Assembly: GCF_024296865.1 (NCBI RefSeq) | Contig: NZ_CP101134.1 | Span: 1,426,001-1,490,000, forward strand | Origin: Sphingobacterium sp. LZ7M1 | GTDB lineage: Bacteria; Bacteroidota; Bacteroidia; Sphingobacteriales; Sphingobacteriaceae | Length of the DNA stretch: 64,000 nucleotides | Direction of reading: 5' to 3' | Shown: one piece after another, positions 45,845 through 53,973 of the stretch | Layout: each line of letters opens with the position of its first letter | Position numbering within the stretch: the stretch's first letter is position 1 | Notes under the pieces: model-generated | Databases searched by the model: none | What the model was told of the DNA's origin: nothing | The model's input: the letters and a program-made list of their open reading frames with translations, nothing else | Program-made: the position numbers and the translations under genes

Positions 45845-47533
45845 GTGAAACCATTATTACTCTTGACCGGGCTACTGCTTTTAGTATCCTGTAAAAACCA
45901 AATTACATCTACTCAAGAATCAGAGAAGAATCCGTATTACGAACAGGCATACGATTTCTTGGACAAAAATGAGTTTGATAGTGCATTTGTCTATTTTGAG
46001 AAAGCAAAATCTCTGTTCTTGGAAAGGGATGATAGTGTCGGTGTGGCCGAAAGCTTGATCAATATGGCCGTGACCCAATCTGATTTTGGTGATTATTATG
46101 GTTCCCAGGAAACCTCCACCAAGGCCATTGAATATCTGAACCTGAACGATACCGCTCAATACGGCTTGTTGGGAATGGTCTACAACAATTTAAGTAATGT
46201 CTATACTTCCCTAAAGGATACTGAAAAATCAATTGAAGCCAATCAATTAGCCATACGGTATGCCGCAAACCCTGCCAATAAAAAGGTTTACGAAAATAAC
46301 TTGGCTTCCACTTATATAGCGAATAGAGAATATCAAAAAGCCATTGAAATCTTAAAAAAACTACTATCCAATACAGATTCAAATTCCATTGATTATGCAC
46401 GATTCTTAACGAATTATGCCAGGGCAAAAAGCCATGTCGATACGAATTACAGGTTTTTGCCCGTATTGAGGAAGGCCATGCTGATCCGTCAGAAGAAGAA
46501 AGACCCTTGGGGGCTCAATTCGAGTTATTCCCATATGGCGAACTATTATAAGGAGAGGAACAAGGATTCAGCGCTGTATTATTCCAAGCAGCAATATGAG
46601 GCGGCTAAGGCTATCAAAAATCCAGATGCCCAAATGGATGCCCTGCAGCGCATGTTGGAACTTTCTGTTCTAGAAAGAAACCAACCTATACTAGAAAGGT
46701 ACCATAAGATACAGGACAGCGTCGAAATTGCACGGATGACTGCAAAAAATCAATTTGCATTAATCCGCTACGAGGTGGAAAAGAGTAAAACCAACAACCT
46801 GAAGCTTAGCAATGAAGTTGCTGAAAAGCAATATAGATTGAACCTGATGCGGGTATTCATCGTCGGTCTGTTGATTGTGGCTGCACTGACTTCATTCTAT
46901 TTCTTGAATTGGCATAAAAGAAGGAAACAGCGAATGGAATTGGAAGCTGAAAATAGGGTGAAGGAAAGTCAACTGAAAACTTCCAGAAAAGTCCATGATG
47001 TCGTTGCGAATGGGATTTACAGGGTAATGGCTGAATTAGAGAATCGAGATGATATCAACCGAGAGGAGCTATTGGACCGGTTGGAAATCCTATATGATAA
47101 GTCTAGGGATATATCCTACGAAGTTGAAGACCTCGGGATGGATGATATTCAGTTCCATCTGACCATCTCCGAATTACTGAAGTCATTTTCAAATGAGGAC
47201 CGTACCATCCTGATTGCAGGGAACGAGGAAGCTATTTGGGAAAAATTCAATGCCCTTCAAAAGGACAACCTAGAGCAGGTCTTGCAGGAGCTGCTAGTCA
47301 ATATGCAGAAGCATAGTAAAGCGCAGGAAGTCATCGTCCGATTTGATTACGATGGTAATAACCTTCATGTTCATTATAAAGATGATGGCATTGGACTTTC
47401 GGATTCCTTAAAATATGGCAATGGATTTAAGAATACGGAAAACCGTATAAATCTATTGAAAGGGACCCTTACTTTTGAGAAAAATAATAATAGAGGTTTA
47501 GGAATTCACATTTCCATCCCTATTCAAAAATAG
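45845..47533 (+). CDS. TPR-containing sensor histidine kinase (lipoprotein-type N-terminus)
   Basis: A 562-residue kinase. The N-terminus is a lipobox-bearing signal (LLLVSC, Cys about residue 16), followed by TPR repeats (about 30-290), one transmembrane helix (about 337-357, VFIVGLLIVAALTSFYFL), then a kinase core. The phosphoacceptor region reads SRKVHDVVANGIYRVM, with the HD of the HisKA_3 group. The ATPase has an N-box ELLVNMQKHSKA and G-box DDGIGL. The start is a GTG codon. It forms an operon with the response regulator 6 bp downstream. The signal sensed by the extracytoplasmic TPR domain is unknown. Confidence 0.88.
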   Translation: MKPLLLLTGLLLLVSCKNQITSTQESEKNPYYEQAYDFLDKNEFDSAFVYFEKAKSLFLERDDSVGVAESLINMAVTQSDFGDYYGSQETSTKAIEYLNLNDTAQYGLLGMVYNNLSNVYTSLKDTEKSIEANQLAIRYAANPANKKVYENNLASTYIANREYQKAIEILKKLLSNTDSNSIDYARFLTNYARAKSHVDTNYRFLPVLRKAMLIRQKKKDPWGLNSSYSHMANYYKERNKDSALYYSKQQYEAAKAIKNPDAQMDALQRMLELSVLERNQPILERYHKIQDSVEIARMTAKNQFALIRYEVEKSKTNNLKLSNEVAEKQYRLNLMRVFIVGLLIVAALTSFYFLNWHKRRKQRMELEAENRVKESQLKTSRKVHDVVANGIYRVMAELENRDDINREELLDRLEILYDKSRDISYEVEDLGMDDIQFHLTISELLKSFSNEDRTILIAGNEEAIWEKFNALQKDNLEQVLQELLVNMQKHSKAQEVIVRFDYDGNNLHVHYKDDGIGLSDSLKYGNGFKNTENRINLLKGTLTFEKNNNRGLGIHISIPIQK

Positions 47534-47539
47534 GATGTT

Positions 47540-48205
47540 ATGTTTAAAAAAGTATTGATTGCTGAAGATCATGAGGTGGCCAACCTTTCTGTCCATAAGA
47601 CGGTACAGGAAATGGGAGTCACGGATACCAAATATGTCTATTACTGCGATGATGCCCTCAGTTGGATCAAAAAAGCAGTTCGCGAGGGAGAGCCGTATGA
47701 CCTCCTGATTACCGACTTGGTTTTCGAAGATGATATCGTCCCGCAAAAGATTTCCCATGGTAAGGACTTGATAAAAGCCGCAAAAGAAGTACAACCAGAT
47801 CTGAAGGTGATTGTATTTTCTTCCATTGATCGGATCAGCTTGATTGAGGATCTCTTTAGAAATTATCAGATCGATGCCTATGTCAGGAAGGCAAGGCATG
47901 ATGGGCAACATTTTAGAGAAGCGCTGAAAGCGGTTGCCAGCAACAAAATTTATCAATCACCCGATATCCGCTTGGCCCTAAGGTCAAAGAATTCACATGA
48001 ATTTACCAATATGGATATCCAGATTATCTCATCCCTATCCCAAGGAGTCCTTCAAAAGAACATCCCTCAAATCTTGCAGGAAAAGAATATCAAACCTTCG
48101 GGATTGAGTAGTATCGAGAAAAGACTGAACCTGATGAAAGAGGTATTAGGCTTTACCAAGAATGAACAACTGGTATTGTATTGCAAGGATAAGGGATTAA
48201 TATAA
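47540..48205 (+). CDS. Response regulator, partner of the TPR kinase
   Basis: A 221-residue regulator. The receiver domain (about residues 1-130) has the acidic pair EDH near residue 9, the phosphoacceptor Asp in LLITDLVFEDD and the Lys of YVRKARHDG. The C-terminal part (about 155-221, FTNMDIQIISSLSQGVLQKNIPQILQEKNIKPSGLSSIEKRL) looks like a diverged LuxR-type helix-turn-helix. It lies 6 bp after the kinase gene. Targets are unknown. Confidence 0.87.
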   Translation: MFKKVLIAEDHEVANLSVHKTVQEMGVTDTKYVYYCDDALSWIKKAVREGEPYDLLITDLVFEDDIVPQKISHGKDLIKAAKEVQPDLKVIVFSSIDRISLIEDLFRNYQIDAYVRKARHDGQHFREALKAVASNKIYQSPDIRLALRSKNSHEFTNMDIQIISSLSQGVLQKNIPQILQEKNIKPSGLSSIEKRLNLMKEVLGFTKNEQLVLYCKDKGLI

Positions 48206-48306
48206 AATTAATGATTGCTTTACGGAAAACCGTATGGTAATGCCAAGTAGGGAAAGTATCTTTGCTTACAGATTTGACCAACCCATATTAACCAAAATAA
48301 ATATAA

Positions 48307-48338
48307 ATGGCTTCTAATTATTTAGAGGCCATTTTTTA
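48307..48338 (+). terminator. Terminator of the kinase-regulator operon
   Basis: ATGGCTTCTA (48307-48316) pairs with TAGAGGCCAT (48323-48332), with one G-T pair, followed by TTTTTT. It is about 100 bases after the stop codon. Confidence 0.75.
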
Positions 48339-48480
48339 TGCTTTTTCCTGCCAATCTTGTTAAAAAATGTTAATCCATGGGTCTTAATATACATTTAGGC
48401 ATTTGCTTTGCGTTAATAATAGCAAACAGAGTAAAAGAGTAAATAATTTCATAATTTAGGTTAATAATTGGTTAGTTAAA

Positions 48481-48515
48481 AAAAACCTGAGCTTCCCCGG
48501 CTCAGGTTTTTTATT
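48481..48515 (+). terminator. Strong orphan terminator, possible small RNA end
   Basis: AAAAACCTGAGC (48481-48492) pairs with GCTCAGGTTTTT (48500-48511). It lies about 275 bases after the response regulator and is downstream of the operon's own terminator, so it may end a small RNA encoded in 48340-48510. On the minus strand it can also end the converging LuxR gene. Confidence 0.75.
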
Positions 48516-48569
48516 TATTGTTTATAATGAATATGATCCTATTGCTAATCGCCAATATTTGGCAATAGA

Positions 48570-49262
48570 CTAAGTCAAATCAAAATTTACGGCAAACTTC
48601 AATAATTCAGCAAAGGATTTATTTTCCAGTTTCTTGCAAATGTTTTTTCGGTGTGTGGATACGGTATGGGAGGATAGAAAGAGTTGGTCTGATATTTCTG
48701 ATGTTGAGAAGCCATTTGCCAGCATTCGAATAATCTCTTTTTCCCTTTTGGTCAGTTGCGCATATTTTTTATAATGGGCATGCACATATTCGTTTTGATC
48801 CAAAGTCTTATTGACCCGTTGGATGATATGGTCTAATCCATCAATAGGAGCAGATATCAAGATCAACTTAGTCTCGGTTTGAATTTTAGCAAGTTTACAA
48901 CTGGTAAAACACCATTGATACTGTTGATCGGCATACCTTTTTACCCTTTGGAAAAAATTGTATGTTTTATCAGCCTCCCCATTGATGATATACTGCTGTA
49001 AACCAACAAAAAAGCTGAATATTTCCTCTTTAACAAAGAAATGGTCGTAATAATCCATCCCCATGGCAGGGATCTCTTCAGGATATACCCCTAAATAACT
49101 GGTCCCCCAATGGTTCATATAACTGCAGCCATTAGGTGAATTTCCGTTCAAATCATGGATCATGAGGCTTGCCGGTAAGATATCGCCTAAGTCAGGAATG
49201 CTGAAATTCCCCATATTAAGACCATGTGAGATTTCAAATAATTGGGCATCAAGGGTAATCAT
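48570..49262 (-). CDS. LuxR-family regulator with PAS-like N-terminus
   Basis: A 230-residue regulator. Residues about 20-150 look like a PAS-type sensor (LPASLMIHDLNGNSPNGCSYMNHWGTSYLGVYPEEI). The C-terminal HTH (about 165-228) reads LTKREKEIIRMLANGFSTSEISDQLFLSSHTVSTHRKNICKKLENKS, a canonical LuxR domain. It is encoded alone with an AT-rich 346-bp region upstream; I found no named element in that gap on the minus strand. Confidence 0.88.
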   Translation of the reverse strand: MITLDAQLFEISHGLNMGNFSIPDLGDILPASLMIHDLNGNSPNGCSYMNHWGTSYLGVYPEEIPAMGMDYYDHFFVKEEIFSFFVGLQQYIINGEADKTYNFFQRVKRYADQQYQWCFTSCKLAKIQTETKLILISAPIDGLDHIIQRVNKTLDQNEYVHAHYKKYAQLTKREKEIIRMLANGFSTSEISDQLFLSSHTVSTHRKNICKKLENKSFAELLKFAVNFDLT

Positions 49263-49526
49263 AATAATTAATATATGGTTTGGAAATTAATTATCGCTTA
49301 TCCTAAAATAGCGAACAATGTTTAAACACTAAAATAATTTTTTCAAATCTGCTAATCGAATTGCAATAAATAATTCTATTATAGAACCTGTTAACCTTTT
49401 TTTAATGTAATCTTAATATTTTAATTGATTTTAAACAATTGATAATCAAACCAATAACTTGGTGTTTACTTAAGGTTAACTAATGCGAATTTTTTATTTT
49501 GAAATAATAAAAAAGCCAAAAAAACC

Positions 49527-49557
49527 TTTGTTACAGTTGTGGTAATATTTATTTTCG
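49527..49557 (+). promoter_or_regulatory. Bacteroidota-type promoter for the secreted protein gene at 49609
   Basis: TTTG at 49527-49530, a 19-base spacer, then TATTTTCG at 49550-49557, one mismatch from TAnnTTTG. It lies 51 bases before the start codon and is the only recognisable element in the 346-bp gap. Confidence 0.55.
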
Positions 49558-49608
49558 TAACAGTTTAATCTTTTTAACAAAATTAGATTCCAACTGAAAA
49601 ATAGAATC

Positions 49609-50289
49609 ATGAAAAAGCTAACGATCCTTCTCCTTATTATTTTCAACTGTCTGGCGGCATCGGCACAAAGAGGTAAAATCAGCAATAATTTTTTTGGTCA
49701 CTTGGAGTTCAATTCCCTTGATGGAATGTATAAGGCCACCCTTGAAAAGAATATCTTCAATGGATTGGAATTTTATGACAATTCAAGCAATAGAATCACC
49801 TTTGATGAAAAGTACCTAGCCAAGCATTTTCCAGGGATCATGAGAGATAATGAAGGGAAAACCAATTTTCTGCGAAATCTGGTTCGTAAATATTCACGTG
49901 ATAAAAATTATAGATTATCTCATGTCATTGACATGTTTGGCAAAGAGAAGATTGAAGACAATCGTGGTTATTCTTCCGAGAGAGGAACGGATATTTTTGG
50001 ACATGAATATCATGAAGAATCGGGGAAGTTTGGTACTGCTAGCATTAAACGCAACCTGCAAGGTGTTCTTGAATATGATCGAAATGATTTTTCAGCCAGC
50101 TTAGGCAAAGATTTTCACAGGCAATGGGTATATGAAGATTCTCAAAAAAACAGAATCGAATTCAATCCTAGTTCTTGGGAAAAAATGATCAAAAGGTTCA
50201 AGTCTGATAAAGAAATCATGTTCTTCTTAATCGAACAAATGACTGATTTCTATGACGAAGATGACAACACCTATCATGACGATTATTGA
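49609..50289 (+). CDS. Secreted protein with internal duplication, unknown function
   Basis: A 226-residue protein with a signal peptide (ILLLIIFNCLAASAQ). I do not recognise the family. Two halves are similar: FGHLEFNSLDGMYKATLEKNIFNGLEFYDNSSNRITF near the start and FGTASIKRNLQGVLEYDRNDFSASL to YEDSQKNRIEFNPSSW later, suggesting a duplicated beta-rich unit. The C-terminus is very acidic (YDEDDNTYHDDY). It is monocistronic with its own promoter and converges on the SMP-30 gene with 7 bp between stops. Confidence 0.7.
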   Translation: MKKLTILLLIIFNCLAASAQRGKISNNFFGHLEFNSLDGMYKATLEKNIFNGLEFYDNSSNRITFDEKYLAKHFPGIMRDNEGKTNFLRNLVRKYSRDKNYRLSHVIDMFGKEKIEDNRGYSSERGTDIFGHEYHEESGKFGTASIKRNLQGVLEYDRNDFSASLGKDFHRQWVYEDSQKNRIEFNPSSWEKMIKRFKSDKEIMFFLIEQMTDFYDEDDNTYHDDY

Positions 50290-50296
50290 GACTTAC

Positions 50297-51223
50297 TTAG
50301 TGGTTCAATATGAATTCCACAGCAGCGTCGTCATCAATTTTTAAGCAATATAAGCCAGCAGCATCGGGTTGGTCATCTTCATGCGCAGAACTGCTGATAA
50401 ATAATTCATCCATATTTGGCCCTCCAAAAGTGCAGGAAGTTGGATTTTTGGAAGGCAACGGGATATAATCGATGACCTTTAACCTTGCAAGATCAAATAT
50501 GATGATCCGGTTTGCGCCCCAATTTGCTATGTAGAGTTTTTGGCTCCTGGAGAGGCACATTCCGTCCAATGAACCTGTTCCATCATACTGAAAGACCAGG
50601 GTTTCATCCTCCAATTTTCCATCATTGTATTTGAATCGTCTGACCGAGTTTAATTCAGAATCGATGAAATAGATAAAAGTGTCCTCAAAGACAATCCCAT
50701 TTGAAATAATGACTCCATCCAATAGTGGCTTTGCATTGTCCTGCTTCAGTTCATATAAGGTTGCGTCAGGTAGCAATGGACCGTTATCACCATTATTGAG
50801 GTTGTTCATGCTGCCGATTAACCAAGTTCCCCAAGGGCTAACTGCACCATCATTATATCGGTAATTTGACCTATGCTCAGGCTGTGTGATGAAAGTCTTT
50901 CTCCCTGTTTTCCATTCCAATTCATACAGACCGCTTTCAAGAGAGATTAAGATTATGTCCAAGTCAGGGGTCAATGCCAAACAACTCACATATTCGTTGA
51001 AAACATGCTCCTCAAAACTCTTTGTTTGGTAATCATAGATGTATAGTTTTTTGTCCATGATGTCCACAAAGAAAAGTTTCTGGATCCTATAATCCCAAAC
51101 CGGTCCTTCGCCTAATTTTAAAGCTTCGTTATAAATTCTTTTCAGGGCCATATTTTCCTGGTTTTGGTAAATTGCTGTAAATCCTGAAATTGTTTCATTT
51201 TCAATTGCGGATTTCTTGGTCAT
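50297..51223 (-). CDS. SMP-30/gluconolactonase family protein
   Basis: A 308-residue beta-propeller enzyme of the SMP-30/LRE family, metal-dependent lactonases for sugar lactones. Conserved parts include LGEGPVWDYRIQKLFFVDI (with the metal Glu), RYNDGAVSPWGTWLIGSM, and SNGIVFEDTFIYFIDSELNSVRRF. It lies next to and divergent from an HpcH-type aldolase, with 43 bp between start codons, so both may serve one sugar-acid route. The ATG at 51223 is chosen over an upstream TTG. Confidence 0.87.
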   Translation of the reverse strand: MTKKSAIENETISGFTAIYQNQENMALKRIYNEALKLGEGPVWDYRIQKLFFVDIMDKKLYIYDYQTKSFEEHVFNEYVSCLALTPDLDIILISLESGLYELEWKTGRKTFITQPEHRSNYRYNDGAVSPWGTWLIGSMNNLNNGDNGPLLPDATLYELKQDNAKPLLDGVIISNGIVFEDTFIYFIDSELNSVRRFKYNDGKLEDETLVFQYDGTGSLDGMCLSRSQKLYIANWGANRIIIFDLARLKVIDYIPLPSKNPTSCTFGGPNMDELFISSSAHEDDQPDAAGLYCLKIDDDAAVEFILNH

Positions 51224-51266
51224 TATCAGCAATATAAGTTATTTTTAGGTTTAATTTTAAACCTAC

Positions 51267-52019
51267 ATGAGATTTTTAGAGAAACTGGAAGCTGGTCAGA
51301 CGGTTATCGGGCCATTTTCAAAAACTTCAGATCCTTCCATGATTGAAGCCATGGGATATGCAGGCTTTGACTTTATCATCATCGATTTGGAACATGGTCC
51401 TAATAGCATTTTAAATGCGCAGAACCTCGTGAGGGCAGCGCAGATCACAGGAGCCTTTCCTATCATCCGAGTTCCCGAAAATGCGGCATCGGCTATCGGA
51501 AAAGCTTTGGATATCGGTGCCTTGGGGATACAAGTCCCTCAGATCAGTAATGCCGAACAGGCAAAATTGGCTGTTGAGTATGCTAAATTTGGCCCCATAG
51601 GTATGCGCGGTGTTTGTAGGTTTGTCCGTGCTGCAGAGTTCTCAAACAAAGATAGGTTTGAATATTTTTCAGAGGCCAATAAGAATTACCTGATCTTGCA
51701 ATTGGAAGGAGAAGAGGCTATCAGGAATATTGAGGAAATCATTCAGGTGGAACATGTCAACATTATCTTTCTGGGACCTTATGATCTATCCCAAGCCTTA
51801 GGAGTGCCAGGACAGATTAATCATCCTACCGTTATAGAGAAAATAGAATATATCGTCTCGCTCTGCAAAGAAAACTCGAAAAAAACCGGAATTTTTGCGG
51901 ATAATCTTACGGACGCCAGAAAATGGAGGGACTTAGGGATTGATTACATTTCATATGCAGTTGATGTAGGGATCATACAAGAAGCTTCGAAGTCCATAAT
52001 CACTGAATTCCTAAAATAG
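51267..52019 (+). CDS. HpcH/HpaI-family aldolase
   Basis: A 250-residue class II pyruvate aldolase. Family text is clear: FDFIIIDLEHGPNS, IIRVPENAASAIGKALDIGALGIQVPQI, and MRGVCRFVRAAEF, with the metal ligands Glu and Asp in LILQLEGEEA and IIFLGPYDLSQALG. It splits 2-keto-3-deoxy sugar acids or related substrates. Next to a lactonase and a mannoside module, it may process a keto-deoxy acid such as a rhamnonate-type product. Substrate unresolved. Confidence 0.88.
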   Translation: MRFLEKLEAGQTVIGPFSKTSDPSMIEAMGYAGFDFIIIDLEHGPNSILNAQNLVRAAQITGAFPIIRVPENAASAIGKALDIGALGIQVPQISNAEQAKLAVEYAKFGPIGMRGVCRFVRAAEFSNKDRFEYFSEANKNYLILQLEGEEAIRNIEEIIQVEHVNIIFLGPYDLSQALGVPGQINHPTVIEKIEYIVSLCKENSKKTGIFADNLTDARKWRDLGIDYISYAVDVGIIQEASKSIITEFLK

Positions 52020-52179
52020 ATTTAATTTGAAAATTTCATGTTTTTTTTGTGCTCTTGTTTTGTGAAAATTTCCTATATGTATAAACATGTTTATATTTTT
52101 CTTTGATATGTAGGTACAATGTTTTAATATTGTGCTGTAGACCAATTGAAATTAAAGAATTTTTAGATTGCAAATAGAT

Positions 52180-53973
52180 ATGTTGGAAGATTTGTCAACC
52201 ATGGAAAGCCCTTCAATCATTCGAGGTACCAGACAAGCAGTGATGCCATCCGTAATTTCAAAGGAATTTAGGGATGGATATAGCATTTATCCCTCCTTTT
52301 CCATTGCCGAAGGAATGATTTCATCGGGATATTCCTCTTTAGCAGACTGGATGATTTCCAAGAAAACGGTTTGTGTGGATGGTTATGTTGCGGTAGATTG
52401 GGCTGGGATCAAGGCTGCCTTGGAAAAAGAATTTGCCAGGAGATCCGTACGTGTGAATTGGATTGAAACAAAGGATTTCTTTAAGCCTGAGGCGGAGATC
52501 GATATAATGGTAGCACCTTATATGGGTGATGAAGACTCGGTATGGGGAAAGGTTTGTGACCTTAACCTAGCTGAATTCTTTGACATGGAGGGATTAAAGA
52601 ATCTGGAGGCCAATCAAGGCTTTGAACTCAATATAGTCTGGGGGATTGGAGCCAGTTTTGTTAGCACTTTTAATTCCATAGCCTATTTTGATATTCCAAA
52701 AAATGAACTGCTTTTCCGGGTAAGGGGAAATTCTGCCTTTAATATTGGATCCACGACAAGGTTCAATATGAAGAAAACCTACAAGCGTTTGTATTTTGTG
52801 GATTGGATCGTGTTGAATGCCCATAAAAAGGCGATCCTTTCAAAGATCGATCTTCTTTCAGACAGCCAATGGTTGGATACCATAAATTGGATCCAAGGCG
52901 AAGATTTAAGAAATTCCTTATCTGAAATGAGCAGAACGGTCTTCAGGCCTAGACCCTGGTTTGACCCTGGGGTATGGGGCGGACAATGGATGAAAGCTCA
53001 TTTTCAGGAATTGGCCCAAGATGAGGTGAATTACGCTTGGTCATTTGAAATTATTGCACCTGAAAATGGATTGGTTCTAGAAAGTTCGGGGCATTTGTTG
53101 GAGGTCAGTTTTGATACGCTGATGTTTCAGGAGTCTAAAAATATTTTAGGCTCAGGTCATCCGCAGTTTGGTGATTATTTCCCGATCCGTTTTGATTTTC
53201 TGGATACTTTTGATGGTGGAAACCTTTCAGTTCAATGCCATCCAGCATTGGATTATATACAGGAAAATTTTGGCGAACAGTTTACACAGGATGAAACCTA
53301 TTACATCATGGATTGCAAGGAAGATGCGAAGGTGTATTTGGGATTTCAAGAAGACATTGAACCAAACAGATTTAAAAAGGCTTTAGAAGATAGTGTAGTA
53401 GAAGAGAAGGAGCTGGAGGTTGCCGAATTTGTCCAGGAATTTAATTCCGAAAAACATAAGCTATATCTAATTCCAAATCAGACGGTACACAGTGCTGGAA
53501 GGAATAATTTGGTTTTAGAGATTTCAGCAACACCCTATATCTATACTTTTAAGATGTACGATTGGCTTCAGCGGGACAAGGAGGGGAAGCCTAGACCCAT
53601 CAATATTGAACATGGGTTCAGGAACCTGGATTTTTCAAGAAAAGGAGAGCTGGTTGAACGGGAACATATCTCCAAATCCTATATATTAGAGGAACGTGAG
53701 GGGGCAAAAATCATCCAATATCCAACCCATCCTGAACATTATTATGCAATACAAAGATTAGATGTCAAGGATCAAATCGAAGTGCAGACAGCGGATAAAG
53801 TGCATGTCCTGATGCTTGTCGAAGGCAGTAAGATTGAACTGGAGGACATAGCAGGAAATCAGCAAACATTCCATTATGCCGAAACTTTCATTGTACCGGC
53901 TGCAGCAGAACAGTATAAAATTAAGAATCTAGGAGAGGGAGAAGCTAAGGTCATTCTTTCTTACTTGAAATGA
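52180..53973 (+). CDS. ManA-like class I mannose-6-phosphate isomerase, extended
   Basis: A 597-residue protein whose middle and C-terminal parts match class I phosphomannose isomerase cupins: FRPRPWFDPGVWGGQWMK, then FDFLDTFDGGNLSVQCHP where the metal ligands of the Q-x-H type lie, and TVHSAGRNNLVLEIS. About 250 N-terminal residues (SVWGKVCDLNLAEFF and an ATP-like WGIGAS region) are extra compared with ManA of about 390 residues; they resemble a kinase-like or uridine kinase-type fold but I cannot name it. It likely converts mannose-6-phosphate and fructose-6-phosphate. It overlaps the GH92 gene by 4 bp. Confidence 0.78.
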   Translation: MLEDLSTMESPSIIRGTRQAVMPSVISKEFRDGYSIYPSFSIAEGMISSGYSSLADWMISKKTVCVDGYVAVDWAGIKAALEKEFARRSVRVNWIETKDFFKPEAEIDIMVAPYMGDEDSVWGKVCDLNLAEFFDMEGLKNLEANQGFELNIVWGIGASFVSTFNSIAYFDIPKNELLFRVRGNSAFNIGSTTRFNMKKTYKRLYFVDWIVLNAHKKAILSKIDLLSDSQWLDTINWIQGEDLRNSLSEMSRTVFRPRPWFDPGVWGGQWMKAHFQELAQDEVNYAWSFEIIAPENGLVLESSGHLLEVSFDTLMFQESKNILGSGHPQFGDYFPIRFDFLDTFDGGNLSVQCHPALDYIQENFGEQFTQDETYYIMDCKEDAKVYLGFQEDIEPNRFKKALEDSVVEEKELEVAEFVQEFNSEKHKLYLIPNQTVHSAGRNNLVLEISATPYIYTFKMYDWLQRDKEGKPRPINIEHGFRNLDFSRKGELVEREHISKSYILEEREGAKIIQYPTHPEHYYAIQRLDVKDQIEVQTADKVHVLMLVEGSKIELEDIAGNQQTFHYAETFIVPAAAEQYKIKNLGEGEAKVILSYLK

